A DNA stretch of 64,000 nt from the NCBI GenBank assembly GCA_009667805.1, contig CM019071.1, forward strand, positions 51,903,514 to 51,967,513, written 5' to 3'. The DNA is from Leptobrachium leishanense (taxonomy: Eukaryota; Chordata; Amphibia; Anura; Megophryidae). The notes under the pieces were generated by a model that was not told the DNA's origin, searched no databases, and saw only the letters and a program-made list of their open reading frames with translations. Shown piece after piece: positions 39,781-50,655 of the stretch. How positions within the stretch are numbered: position 1 is the stretch's first letter; the number at the start of each line of letters is the position of its first letter. The position numbers were made by a program, and so were the translations under genes.

Positions 39781-40505
39781 GGCCCCTATTACATTCTTCG
39801 TACAGTGCGTTTTGCGTGCGCAAATGCGCATTTGCGAGAGGGGCAAAACCCTTTGCGCTGAACGTCGTATTACAACGTTTGCACAAACGATGCGCGTTAA
39901 CGTTTAATGTGGATGGACCTGCGCGAGCGTAATGAACTGTCCGTTTCCTATACTTAACATTGTGAGCGCAAATTCGGTCATGCGCTGGTACACTGGTATT
40001 TCAATCGATGCGCATCTTTTTACGAACAACTTTTGCGCCCATAATTTTAATGTCTTTGAAAAGCTGGTGTTAATGGCAAATCAGAACGTTCTGGCCGAAA
40101 CGAAAAACACCAGCACGAAAAAAAAAAAATACAGCAAAGTATAGTTACACATTCTACACATACCCAAACAAAAAATTGTGAATTTGTGCGTGATTTTTTT
40201 ATTGCTGCAGCATGTAAACTCAAATGAGTCAATTAAGGTAAATTGATGTCAATTAAGGTTCTTAATTCTGATTGGCTGAATCCCGCGAAAAAAACAGTCC
40301 GCACACTGATTTACGTGCGCAATGTTACTGCACGCGTATTACACTTCGTTTTGCGCGTCGTTTTTACGAACTTTATTTTTTGACGGATGAGAAAATGCGC
40401 TTGGATCGGAATATCACGTTAATTTTTGCGCGATAACGCTGGACGATGCGTGCAAAAAAATTCGCGCTGTGCGAACGAAATTGCGTTAACAATGTAATAG
40501 GGGCC
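39781..40505 (+). mobile_element. Complete GGCCCC-ended, GCGC-rich element (725 bp)
   Basis: It has a perfect 15-bp terminal inverted repeat, GGCCCCTATTACATT at 39781-39795 and AATGTAATAGGGGCC at 40491-40505. TTC adjoins both ends, a possible 3-bp target duplication. The paralogous region at 58095-58110 lacks it. The interior has GCGC palindromes and no protein. Superfamily uncertain. Confidence 0.7.
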
Positions 40506-41030
40506 TTCATATTTTGGAGCATCTCAGATATCAGATTTTCGGATAAGGGATGCTCAAGCTATATCCATGAAGGTAAATCAAGCCGCTATGGTGCTCGAGC
40601 AGCGGATGCTTTGGAAAACCCTTGGTTCCTCATTACAGAAAAACAATTATCCCCCCGAATAAACATGAAAAAATCCTTTGTCCACGATCTGCCATTCACT
40701 CCCAAACTCAAGTTAACTCAATATTGCATTGTAATACATTCAAAAGCACTCATTAGCATAACGTAACCACATTTTAACATCTTTTTAGAGCAGTATTAAT
40801 TGTCCCCTGTGGAGAAACAAAATCCACTGTCATATCTTTCTCCAGTCACCGTGGATAGAGATAAAACAAGCTGCAAAAAGCAGCCCCAAACATCACTGTA
40901 ACAAAACGTTAAACCTTTACTGCTGCATTCCAGCAGCCAGGGATTTGGCAGAATACAGGAAGATCTTCAGGGTCAGTCGCTGCTGTACAGGGATAATATT
41001 CAGGGAGGTTATAATGAGTGTAAATCTCTC
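40506..41030. other. Duplicated intergenic DNA (homologous to 58105-58565)
   Basis: It shares CATATTTTGGAGCA, TCAGATTTTCGGATAAGGGA and GATAGAGATAAAACAAGCTG with the sequence upstream of gene 2, marking the left part of the gene-cluster duplication unit. No coding signal. Confidence 0.55.
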
Positions 41031-41036
41031 ACCAGT

Positions 41037-41250
41037 ACAGATACATGGTGTTGCTGTAATTGCCATACACAGGCATTATGCAGCACATACAGATACAAGG
41101 TGTTGCTGTAATTGCCGTATATAGGCATTATGCAGCACATACAGATACAAGGTGTTGCTGTAATTGCCATACACGGGCATTATGCAGCACATACAGATAC
41201 AAGGTGTTGCTGTAATTGCCATACACAGGCATTATGCAGCACATACAGAT
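41037..41250. repeat. 52-bp tandem repeat, about four copies
   Basis: The unit contains CAGATACAAGGTGTTGCTGT, AATTGCCATACACAGGC and ATTATGCAGCACATA. Copies differ by single bases. Confidence 0.9.
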
Positions 41251-41463
41251 ATTGCATTGCTAACAATCTCATTATGATCACTACAAACCCCTATAAGCAG
41301 GAGATCTCACCATTTTATTATCTGTCTGCAGCACATTTATAGAATAGAAAGATAGAAAAATGTCGGCAGATAAGAACCTTTCTGCCCATCTAGTCTGCCC
41401 AATTACATGGATACTTTACCTAGATTTATCTTTTGTTTAGGATAGCCTTATGCCTATCCCATG

Positions 41464-42414
41464 TGTAGCGCTGGTTTAAATCCTGCTGCTGTAATTGCTC
41501 ATTTCTGGCCACCAGGGGGAGACGAACGGAATGTAAACCAATACTGGACACTTTCGGACTATGTTTTCCAGCATGCTTTGGGGCAGGGACAGGAAGTGGG
41601 TGGGGAGAACCGAGAGACATCCACAACCTCGTTCAGAGGAGAGCCAGTGCGCGCCAAGGGGTGACTAGAGCAAGACGCACGTGAGACAAGGAGCGATTGT
41701 GACCAGGACGGAGCTCAGGTGCTGCTTTGCGGAGCTGGAGATCGGCCCAAAATCACTTGCCAGAGACCTATTAACCTATCGGTGAGAAGTTTATACAGAT
41801 ACAGAGCTGCAGAAGGACCCCGAGTTAGGAGACCGCGATGATCTAATGGGAGTGCAGGCGGTAAACTGAGCGTCTTGTGGCAGAAACGGACAAGCAAGAC
41901 AAGCGGATCCGGTGGCACAGAGTCCCAGTCAAGTCGAGCGGAAAGATGTCCTGAGTCGAGCAGAGCGCAGAGTATCTGGTGGATGGGTGAGAGGCCTTCC
42001 CGGCCACAGTGAAGATAATAAAGCACGCTGCAGTTATGTCTAAACCTACAGGGCCCCAACGTGACTAGTCGAAGACACATTGAAATCATTCATTGGCCAG
42101 TTGAATCTAGTACCCGGGTACCAACACACGCATACACGTACACCTTCTTGGGACACAACCTGTACGGGACTCACATTTCAGCAACGAAAGAGTTAAAATT
42201 CATTTTTCTTTTCCGCTGCGCGTTTCTCGCATTACGAACTTCTGTAAATATATATGTATAGCGTGCTGCTCTATATATGCCAGTTTATTTGAGATCAGTA
42301 AACTATATAACTTATAAAATCCACAACAGTGCTGGTGTATATTTATTCCCTAGTGCGGGGAGACTGACCCGAGGTTTAAATTACAGCGGCTCCTCCGGGA
42401 GTGAGCGCTATACA
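41464..42414 (+). mobile_element. Candidate solo LTR inserted in the LINE
   Basis: It starts TGTAGCGC and ends GAGCGCTATACA (TG...CA, short inverted ends) and contains an AATAAAGCACGCTGCAG poly(A)-like site at 42019. CATG-containing sequence on both sides may be a short target duplication, but the exact border is ambiguous. No internal genes. Confidence 0.4.
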
Positions 42415-42732
42415 TGCTTGCTTAAATTCAATTACTCTTTTGGCCTCTACCACTTCAACTGGAAGGCTGTTCCATGTATCCACCACCCTCTCAGTAAAAT
42501 AATGCTTCCCGATGTTACTTTTAAACCTTTTCCCCTCTAATCTAAGACTATGTCCTCTTGTTTTGCTACTTTGTTTCCTTTTAGATATACTCCCTTCCTC
42601 TACCTTGTGGATTCCCTTTACGTATTTAAATGTTTCTATCATATCTCCTCTGTCTTGTCTTTTTTCCAAGCTATACATGTTAAGATCATTAAGCCTTTCC
42701 TGGTAACTTTTCTCCTTCAAGCCGTACACCAT
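42376..42732 (-). pseudogene. CR1-like LINE ORF2 C-terminal fragment
   Basis: The translated stretch has the CR1/L2-group pattern LKEKSYQERLNDLNMYSLEK, then RGDMIETFKYVKG and YFTERVVDTWNSLPVEVVEA, which lies after the reverse-transcriptase domain in those proteins. The upstream residues (VQRRATK-type motif) lie at about 43165-43190, beyond the MITE. Catalytic motifs are not present in this fragment. Non-functional. Confidence 0.75.
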
Positions 42733-42736
42733 TTTA

Positions 42737-43161
42737 GGCTAGGGTCAGACGAGCGCAGTGCGAACGCGCGTGCAGGCGCACTTAATCACGGCCGTAGTAG
42801 CAGCAAGTGCCAGGCAATGACGGCCAATATACGAAGTACGGTCGCACAAAAGTCCGGCTGCGCAACGCAAGTGGAAAACGAACGCATTTTGTCGAGAACG
42901 TAAAACCTCTAGTACGGTTGTACAGAGTGCGCTGCGTCCGCTAGAGGCGTGTGTGCGTGAATTGGAGATGTCAGACACTGCTAATGTCCGGCCAACATAA
43001 CGTCCAGATGCACAAAGGGTTTTATTGATGATCCGTACAAAATCACGAACGCAAATGCGCATAGTATGACCGCTATCGCGTACTCCGTGAAAAAATGCGT
43101 CCATTCGTTCGAACGCACTTTTTCACAGACAACGCGAAAATGCGTTCGTCTGACCCTAGCC
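42737..43161. mobile_element. TTA-flanked MITE, copy C
   Basis: Ends GGCTAGGGTCAGACGAGCG and CGTCTGACCCTAGCC with TTA on both sides (42734-42736, 43162-43164). Removing the element and one TTA makes the host LINE reading frame continuous, which independently fixes the 3-bp duplication and the element borders. Confidence 0.8.
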
Positions 43162-43264
43162 TTAGTAGCCCTTCTCTGAACTCTCTCTGACACAAAGGCC
43201 ATTTCTGCTGATAATACAGACCCCATGTGACATTGTGCCAGATAAGGGACACCACCTAGAGTTT

Positions 43265-43632
43265 AGAACCTTTCATCCCAGCGATATCTCTGTAAAGGAT
43301 TACGAACATATGAAAAATTAAAAAGGGACAAATTTTTATATTCTAATTTTAACTCAGTACAACAATCTATGTGCAAAATTACTATTTTCCCCTTAACAAA
43401 AATCACTTTTTAGTGAAGTCAGTGACTCATTTAATGATGTATAAGGGGGCTTTGCTGTGTAATACATTCACAAAACTAGTGATATTAGTAACAAAAGTCA
43501 CATTTGTTCCAGGGGGACACCGGTTTGGTACCAGCAGGAACCATTGGCCATCTCAGATTTTTAGAACCCGAACAATATACCTACAGGAACTAATGTATAC
43601 AAGTCACGACTGATCAATGGACTTTTTTTGGC
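43265..43632. other. Distal upstream DNA of gene 1, duplicated upstream of gene 3
   Basis: It is homologous to 62700-63109 (shared AGGGGGCTTTGCTGTG, ACAAGTCACGACT). No coding signal. Confidence 0.5.
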
Positions 43633-44453
43633 TGCACATGCAGTAATAGTTTACATGAATGGCCATTAAGGTGTAAGCTCACCTGCCACGTCACAGCACC
43701 TCTGGTCAGGTGAATACCTAATGAACCCAAGCTGCTTTTTAAGCAACCTCATATGCTCACGCTGCTTTTCAGTCATGAGAGAAACTGGCGGGTTTTCATT
43801 TATACCCTCACCAGAAACAATTCCACTTTGGGATAAAAAGAAAAACACGAAATGGGGCAGCAGCAACAAATGACCTGGCTGACAATACAACAAATATACA
43901 TATGTACAGAAAAAATGGTTTAACGCCTATTCCCTATTAGGGTGGACGCTTGGACCATTCAAGTAAATTAAAACCTCTGGTCTACGCAGCCGCCCTGATG
44001 GGGAATAGGCGCAAAACCGTTATTTCTGTACATATGTATATTTGATGTATTCTCAGTCAGGTAATTTTTTGCTGCTGTCCCATTCCGTGTTTTTTTTTAT
44101 CCCAAAGTGGAATTGTTTCTGGTGAAGGTATAAGAGTAAACCTACCAGTCTCTCTCATAACTGAAAAGCAGCATGAGCATATGTGGGTGCTTAGAAAGCA
44201 GCTTGGTTTCATTAGGTTCTCACCGAACCAGAGGTGCCGTGCCGTGGCAGGTGACCTTACACTTTAATGGCCATTCAAGTAAACTAAAACTTCTGATTGT
44301 GTTTTGTTTCGCATGGAGCCACAGGAGTGAACGCAAATGACAACTTTTTTTCTTGTAATGTTTTATTCGTGGAACAGGCTGTATACTTCTGGGATACGCA
44401 GCCGCCCTGATAAGGAAGAGGTGCAAAACCTTTTTTTCTGTGCACGTGCAGTA
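43633..44453. mobile_element. Large foldback insertion upstream of gene 1 (Penelope-like candidate)
   Basis: Arms 43658-43931 and 44003-44276 are near-perfect reverse complements, separated by about 70 bp. A second direct copy of the central block (TACGCAGCCGCCCTGAT) lies at 44397. Near-identical 13-mers TGCACATGCAGTA (43633-43645) and TGCACGTGCAGTA (44441-44453) flank it like a target duplication. Gene 3's upstream region lacks the insertion. A CTGATGG...CAAAAC motif by the centre weakly recalls the hammerhead core of Penelope-like elements. Confidence 0.55.
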
Positions 44454-44721
44454 TTGTTTGCATATCAATGCATAGGTTAGATATGTCAGGAATGCAGCAA
44501 TTCTTTTGGACTCCTCCACAGAAGTCAGGTCATCGATGACGTTATCATTTGGAATAATATCAAGGAATTGGGTATAGTATTTTCTTTGTGACTGGGTGGA
44601 TTTAGGGCATAGGGCAGACTTGTTCTCCTGGGAGCAAGGGAGGAGGGAGTGTCCGCTCGGTGAACTATTTAAGAGCCTGACAGAGGATTGCAAGCACTAC
44701 GATTGATAAGAACCTTTCAAG
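44454..44721 (+). promoter_or_regulatory. Proximal promoter and 5' UTR of gene 1
   Basis: This block is conserved upstream of all three paralogs. It contains a palindromic octamer-like site TTTGCATATCAATGCAT (44457-44473), a CRE-half-like TGACGTTATC (44537-44546), a GGAGGAGGGAGTGTCCGC-like segment, and a TATA-type box TATTTAAG (44666-44673) about 55 bases before the ATG. That spacing implies a short 5' UTR. Factor identities (POU-domain, CREB/AP-1 type) are inferred from motif resemblance only. Confidence 0.55.
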
Positions 44722-47700
44722 ATGAATAGCGCCCTTGCAGTCCTCCTGCTCCTGACGCTCCAGATCACTGGTGAGTTTCTTCCATTTCACGGGGTCATAA
44801 TGAAAAGAATCTAATGGACTGAGGGGTAAAAGACCTCAAGAAATGGGGCTATAGAGACATTATACACAGGTGATACCAGTGGCATTTAGCTGTAACATTG
44901 TTATCTTTATAGAATGTTCAGACGTGGACGGAATTCTCATGGAGTCACCCAATCCATTTCCATTCCTGAAGGGTTCCTGTATGATCGAGTGTCCTATAGG
45001 ATTATTACTATAAAAATTAGGCAGATTCCCTTTACTATTGCAACATAATAATGAAACTTTGTAACCCTGTTCTCCCTGCTGGGTCTGTTGGGTCACAGTT
45101 TACGAGTAGGCACTTGTTGACGTCTTCCTTTGGACGAATTTGGATTGATACTTCCAGAACAATAAGTTATAAAGTGAACTCCCTGCTTTTAATTCTCTGG
45201 ATCCAGATCTGATAACAGCAAATTAACACTTTGATTCAGTTACTCACGGATGAGTATTTACATAAGGCTAGTGAGTAACATGTACAGCAGGAAAGGATCT
45301 AGTCAACTCACCCTGGAAGGTCTCCCAAAACCACCGGGCATTTTAGAGGTCTATCATACTGAAATCCTGAAATTCCAGGTTTCTATCACACAGAGAGCGT
45401 CACATAATACAGGACTGTCAAACTCACGGCCCACCCAGATTTTGATGTCTACAATTCCCAGAATTCAATGACTGCAATAGATGTCCATGAGATCATGGGA
45501 GTTGTAGTTCAGAAACATCTGGGGGGCAGAGTTTGACAGCCGTGACGAAAGATGTCATACCAAGACAAAATTCTTGCAGGGATTTATTGTTGAGGAGAGA
45601 GGAAAAGTGCTTATTATATCAAGTGTTTTATGACCACACTGGGGTGTGTAAAGGTCCTACCCCACGGGAAACGTGATGGACTTCAAGAAAAAGTCACCTC
45701 AAGTTAGACAGTGTGTTTAGAAACCTCTGAAAAGTAATTTATTCTTTATTTTTTCTCCACTCTCTACAGGAACAGTATCTCAGAATAACACAAATACAAC
45801 CACAATGGCAAGCAACACTGCAAGCACAGTTTCTGCAATGGCAGCCACAGGTAAACCCTGAAATAATGATTTATTGTCCACTGGGGAGTAGGGGAGCAGA
45901 AGGTGGGCCAGCTCTTTTTTGGTGGAGGTGGAAGAATAAAACAAATATAGGTTAATAAGAGAGAAGGAGTAATATTCTATGCTGAGCGAGGGATGTTGTT
46001 GATTGGACTGGTAGAGGACAAAGGAACGAGGGGGGACCAGGACAGCTTTGTTTAAAAGGGGGACAGTCAGTGGGGTGCTAAGGAACATCATTGTTTTTAA
46101 TCAGGTTTGTATTAATGATTGAGAGCAGGGAGATAGGTAGGGAGGTCGGGAAGAGGGGATAACATAGTGCAATAGTGATGGGTCATTGAGTGGATTGGGG
46201 GTCATGAATGGAAATAGGCAATGGTGGGATATTGTATGGAAAGTCAAAGAAAAGGGGAAAAAAATTGTAAGAAAAATGGTAATTTTACGAAAAGCAAAGG
46301 ATAAACAATAAAAGATAGAAAGAACTCCAAAATCCACAAAATAGTTTCAAATGGATTTAATCCAACATCAAGAAAGGCAACGTTTCGACCAACTGGTCTT
46401 TGTCAAGGCTTGACAAAGACCAGTTGGTCGAAACGTTGCCTTTCTTGATGTTGGATTAAATCCATTTGAAACTATTTTGTGGATTTTGGAGTTCTTTCTA
46501 TCTTTCTAGCTATTGGGGCTGTGGAGCAAGAGACCCCCACTCCATTGATCCACGTTGAAGGGTACCCGAGTTCATATTTTTACGATAAACAATAAAAGGT
46601 GTATGATATAAAAGGAGACATGTCAATCACAAACGTCAAACTGGGTAATCAGAGTGAATTATAATTATATTTATGTATATAAAAAAAAAGGGAAAAAGAA
46701 AGAGGGAAATTACGGCGCATAGACACGGAACAAAACATAGTGATGGCAATAACGAGAAGCAAGTTTTGCCCTTGACATTACGAGATTACATTATGACACG
46801 CCTGGAAGGTCCATTGGTTTCTTGACAACCTTTTTTATAGAGCTAGCTGTTAGAAAATTTATTTATTTGCATTTTCTACCTTTTCTACCAATAACACAAT
46901 CATGTTCTTCCCCCCTCCCACAGTTGCAGGCGAAATCCCAACCCCAGGCTGGGTCATCGCTCTCTTGGTCCTGGTCAGCTTAATTATCGTGTCCCTGCTC
47001 ATGGGATGCAGCGCTATCGTAAGTAGATCATAATAAGCAAAAATATAAAGAGGTCCAGAATTCTATTTACAACACGTCGGCAACGATACACGCGATGTGG
47101 CAAAGTCTAATCTTCCAGGGAAATGAAACATCAGGAAGGCTGTCATTGCATCAATATGTAACAAGTGGTTAAGGAGCAGGTCGGGCGCTTACGACAGATA
47201 AATGATTCATAACCAAAATACAACTGTAACTTACAAGATGTAAATCAAAATATAACAATGTATCAGCGGCAGAAAGATGAAATAGATCGTTTCTATTAAC
47301 GCGAAAAGAATCTTTATTGTACGTGGTGTTTAGAATTTATAATGTAGTGTTAATTCCTCGCAGTCCTTACGTTTTGGTAGTTCTTGGAGAAAGGAAAGCA
47401 GACAATACATAGAGGGTTATTATTCACTGCTTTTAATTCCAGTGCATTTCGGCCCACTTTGGCGATTCCATTTCGCCAAAAATACGGTGTATTCACCATT
47501 CACTGAATGTTCACTCTGTTGCGCCAAATATGGAGTCGCCAAAACAGTTAGCGGACATTAATATAAAGCGGCGAATTGGCCTCGGGAGATTTCCATCAAA
47601 TTAAAAAAAAAATTATCAGGAATTCTAATCGGAGGTTTAATCAAAACGTAAAAAAATGTGCCTAAATAATCAAAAAGGTACTTTAATATATAATTAAAAG

Positions 47701-48278
47701 GTGTTTCAAAAAAAATAATTTAAATTGTCTTTTACAAAATAAAAAACAAAAATGTCTTAAAATAAAATACAAAAAAGATCTTTCAGAAATAAAAAAGGTT
47801 TTTCTAAAAATAAAAATAATAAAATGTTTTTTTAAAAAAACATTAAAAAAGATGTTACATTTATTACATTAAAACCTATTACATTCGCCTGTTTAAACCT
47901 GTCGAATTTAAATCACCGAACTCAGGTAATTTCGCTGCAATTTCGGCGTAGTTGGGCGATCTGTGAATAGACGCAGCATTAGTTATCATATAAATGGGAC
48001 AATTTCGAGGCACTAAATTGCACTGAAATGCTCTGTATTTTTCTGTCAATTCTTGTGACGAGACGAAGTGAACTGAAATTGCAGATAAGGTGAAATTCAT
48101 GCAATTCGGTGGTAAATTCGGAGCTTAGTGAATGACCCTCATTGTGTGTTGAAGTATTAACAGGAAAATCTTTTTATGAAATAAAACACTATTAATGCAA
48201 TATTTTGCTCTCTCTATAACAAGCTGAACGTTGGTTTTATCTGCTTCTTTTCAGATTATGTATCGGGTGAGACAGTAG
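44722..48278 (+). CDS. Gene 1: small mucin-like type I membrane protein, 80 aa, four coding exons
   Basis: Coding exons are 44722-44770, 45770-45850, 46930-47018 and 48255-48278, all with GT/AG borders and compatible phases (1, 1, 0). The predicted protein has a signal peptide (residues 1-16, MNSALAVLLLLTLQIT) and a short Thr/Ser/Asn/Ala-rich ectodomain (17-49) with sequons at N22 and N25 and many potential O-glycosylation sites. A transmembrane helix starting PGWVIALLVLV (about 49-75) and a five-to-seven residue tail YRVRQ follow. An alternative acceptor six bases upstream (46924) is in frame and would add two residues. The aligned acceptor of gene 2 favours 46930. The transmembrane entry resembles MUC1, but no SEA domain is present. 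It probably sits at the cell surface; function unknown. No transcript evidence is available here. Confidence 0.65.
44913..45013 (+). other. Possible alternative terminal exon in intron 1 of gene 1
   Basis: It follows the acceptor-like TTGTTATCTTTATAG and, in the phase left by exon 1, reads ECSDVDGILMESPNPFPFLK, then 13 more residues to TAA. It is homologous to an intact, longer frame in gene 3 and a frameshifted one in gene 2. No poly(A) signal is evident nearby. It may be a cryptic or dead exon. Confidence 0.3.
46300..46597. mobile_element. Foldback insertion in intron 2 of gene 1 with 14-bp target duplication
   Basis: Direct repeats GATAAACAATAAAA at 46300-46313 and 46584-46597 flank it. 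Inside is a 195-bp perfect palindrome (46311-46505, centre at 46408) with essentially no spacer. The right half reads CTTGACAAAGACCAGTTGGT then CGAAACG (46409-46435), a hammerhead-ribozyme-like core with two altered core bases. The same intron of gene 2 (around 60385) lacks the insertion. A Penelope-like origin is inferred. Confidence 0.7.
47412..48140. mobile_element. MITE in intron 3 of gene 1 (GAGGGTTATTCACTG family)
   Basis: Ends GAGGGTTATTATTCACTGC and AGTGAATGACCCTC form an inverted repeat. The interior has TTTCGGC and AATTCGG words and A-rich stretches. The homologous element is in gene 2's intron 3 (61186-61860), so the insertion predates the duplication. Confidence 0.65.
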
Positions 48279-48840
48279 TGCTGGACGGAGATGGAGCCGC
48301 TGATCCATAGAATGTAGTGTTTTCTGTTGTTTTTTTTTTATAAACACCTCTTCGGTTGGACCCAACGGTCCCTCAAGTCTCCTTCATTTTTACATTCGAT
48401 GTTCCCTTCCAAAGACCTCGCTGCCACCACCTACCAAGGCAAGCAGTGACTGACAGTGAAGCTGGTGATACTCAGACCCTGGCATCATCCCACGCCACCC
48501 CGAAAAACAGAAACTGAAATGATACGTCGATTGGCTTTTATCTGTCTCTGAATGTAACCACAAAGCATGTCTTCCCCTCCGTCCCTCTGTGACTTATGTA
48601 GACTTTGCGCCTCCGTGTTATCCCGCTGTATTTATTCATGTAGAGTTTTTTTTGTCTTGTTTTCTGTTTATCGTATGTTACCACCCGCCCTATGATGTGG
48701 GAAGCACCCATTGAGCCTAAAGAGCAGTATTGCATTGTATACAATGTGGCATCATGTTTCTACACAACGAATAATGTGAAATTATCCTGAGTGTTACAAT
48801 GTAGAACAAATAAATATATATATTAGAATATCTGTGAATC
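48279..48840 (+). other. 3' UTR of gene 1
   Basis: It runs from the stop to just past the AATAAA at 48809. The whole block is strongly conserved at 61981-62520 after gene 2, which supports both gene ends. Short frames in it are chance. Confidence 0.55.
48809..48814 (+). terminator. Poly(A) signal AATAAA of gene 1
   Basis: AATAAA within GTAGAACAAATAAATATA, at the same place in the duplicated 3' UTR of gene 2 (62495). Confidence 0.6.
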
Positions 48841-49079
48841 TCTGGAGTTTTATGTTACAGTAACGTCCGGTGGTCATGTGACTGTTACCTCGTTATGGGG
48901 GATTAGGTTTGGAACTAATGTAGGGGAACCTGACTGCACATTATCAGGACAGGCTCAGACAAGGCTGGTTTATAGCTGTTATATGGGGATCTTTTTCAAC
49001 AATTAATAATCTTTATTCAAGATTAGAACACAAAGTCAAGAGACAATTTGTTAAAAACCATTAACATGTATCGTTAGAT
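48841..49079. other. Downstream flank of gene 1, duplicated after gene 2
   Basis: Homologous to 62521-62690 up to TTATATGGGGATCT, then unique. No gene. Confidence 0.5.
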
Positions 49080-50580
49080 TTATTTATTTATTTATTTATA
49101 AAGGATTTTACCAGGAAGGATACATTGAGATTTCTCTCGTTTTCAAGTATGTCCTGGGTTCAAGAACATTGAAGTGTTACAGTTACAGAAATACAAAGTA
49201 ATACAATGCAAGATATTAAAAAAAAAAAAACACAAATATACAGATTAACAGAAAAATATGTAGGAAATATAGTCACTAGGTTACATGTTTACAGGTGCAT
49301 TCTGTATTGAAGTATGTTAGTAAGGAGCTCTTGAGTGACTTAAGACTGGGGGAAGATTTGATGGCGTCTGGGAGGTTATTCCATAATTGTGGTGCTCTGT
49401 AGGAAAATGAGGACCGAGCCACTGTCTTTTTGTATTGTGGTATTGCAAGTAAGGTGTTGGTCCTGGATCGGAGGTTATAGGATGAGGGAGCTGCTGGGGG
49501 AAGCAGTCTATTCAGGTAGGGTGGCAGCTTCCCAGAGATGCTTTTAAACACCAGGCTGGAAAGGTGAAGGGTGCGTCTGGATTCCAGCGATTGCCAATTT
49601 AGCTCTTTTAACATGTCACAATGGTGGGTCATGTAGTTACATTGTAGCGCAAAGAGGCAGAATGAGTTATACAATGTAGTAAGTTTATGAAGGTGTGTTT
49701 GCAGGGCGGCTGCATACACTACATCTCCGTAATCAATAGCCGGCATAAGCATTTGCTGTACAATCTGCTTTCTTACCGCGGGACTCAGGCAGGATTTGTT
49801 TCTGTACAGGGCACCTAGTTTGGGGTAAAGTTTAGATGAGCGTTTTTCGATGTGGGGGCCAAATGATAGATTAGGGTCCAACCACATACCTAGATATTTG
49901 AGAGATGTGACTGTGGTCAGTGTGCCATTTGATTTTGTCCCAACACATAGATGGGGATTTTGCAATTTGTGTAGTTTAGGTTTTGTTCCAAAGAGCATCG
50001 TTACAGTTTTGTCAGTATTTTAAAAAAGTTTGTTGTTTTTGATCCACTTTTCTCCCTCTGTGAATTGTTCTTGCAGCACGGCCTCCAGCTGCCGGAGATT
50101 TGGTTTGCTGGTATAGATCACAGTGTTCGTCTGCGTACATATGTACAGTTGAGGCTTTGCAGACGCTGGGCAGATCATTTATGAATATTGTGAATAGCAG
50201 GGGGCCTAGTATTGAGCCTTGGGGTACACCGCAAGTGACTGGGAGGGGGAGGGAAGTGCTGCCAGAAATTGACACATATTGTGATCGGTCGGATACATAT
50301 GATTGAAACCAGGTTAGCGTGTGATCACCAATGCCAGAGTTTTTAAGTTTTTCGAACAAGATGCCATGGTCTACCGTGTCAAAGGCCTTGGCAAAATCAA
50401 GGAAGATGCTCCAGTTAGGTTTCCTTGTTCCATCCCAGCCTGGATATCATTGCAGACTTTTAGAAGGGCGGTTGTAGTTGAGTGATTTGGACGAAAGCCG
50501 GATTGATCCGGGGTTAAGTAGTTCCAATATTGATAATAATCACGTAATTGTGTGTAGACACATGCATTCTGGCAACGAAT
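49080..50580 (-). pseudogene. L2/CR1-group LINE reverse-transcriptase fragment with 3' tail
   Basis: On the minus strand, translated pieces show DTVDHGIL near 50365-50390, GVPQGSILGPLLF with FINDLP, and then MYADE, where the catalytic YADD has lost its second Asp (about 50130). The post-RT region follows: YLGMWLDPNLSFGPHI, DYGDVVY, HHCDMLKELNWQSLESRR and PQLWNNLPDAIK. At least two frameshifts separate these pieces (near 50010-50120). The element ends in (TTTA)n at 49080. It is 5'-truncated and inactive. Confidence 0.8.
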
Positions 50581-50655
50581 AAATGGTTAACCATTAAGGC
50601 CAACTATTACATCAGTCATTTGATGGTCCAAACGTCAGTATTATGAGACTCTTAT

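Larger units (their letters stand above)
41344..43260 (-). mobile_element. 3' fragment of a CR1-like LINE, split by two insertions
   Basis: On the minus strand it contains the C-terminal end of a reverse-transcriptase protein (42376-42732 and 43165-43226) followed by a 3' UTR that resumes at 41344-41463. The 3' terminus lies near a GATAGA run. Insertions at 41464-42414 (LTR-like) and 42737-43161 (MITE) break it. The 5' majority is missing, as usual for LINEs. Confidence 0.65.

Noticed and set aside
43996..44020. A functional hammerhead ribozyme in the 43.6-44.4 kb foldback
   Set aside because: The CTGATGG...CAAAAC block departs from the core at several essential positions. Only a family resemblance is claimed.
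44860..45096. Minus-strand frame repeated at 63544-63747
   Set aside because: It is the antisense of intron 1. Repetition is explained by duplication of the whole intron, and no start or splice context supports it.
46424..46924. Acceptor at 46924 for exon 3 of gene 1
   Set aside because: It is in frame and possible, but the acceptor aligned with gene 2 is six bases later, so 46930 was preferred.
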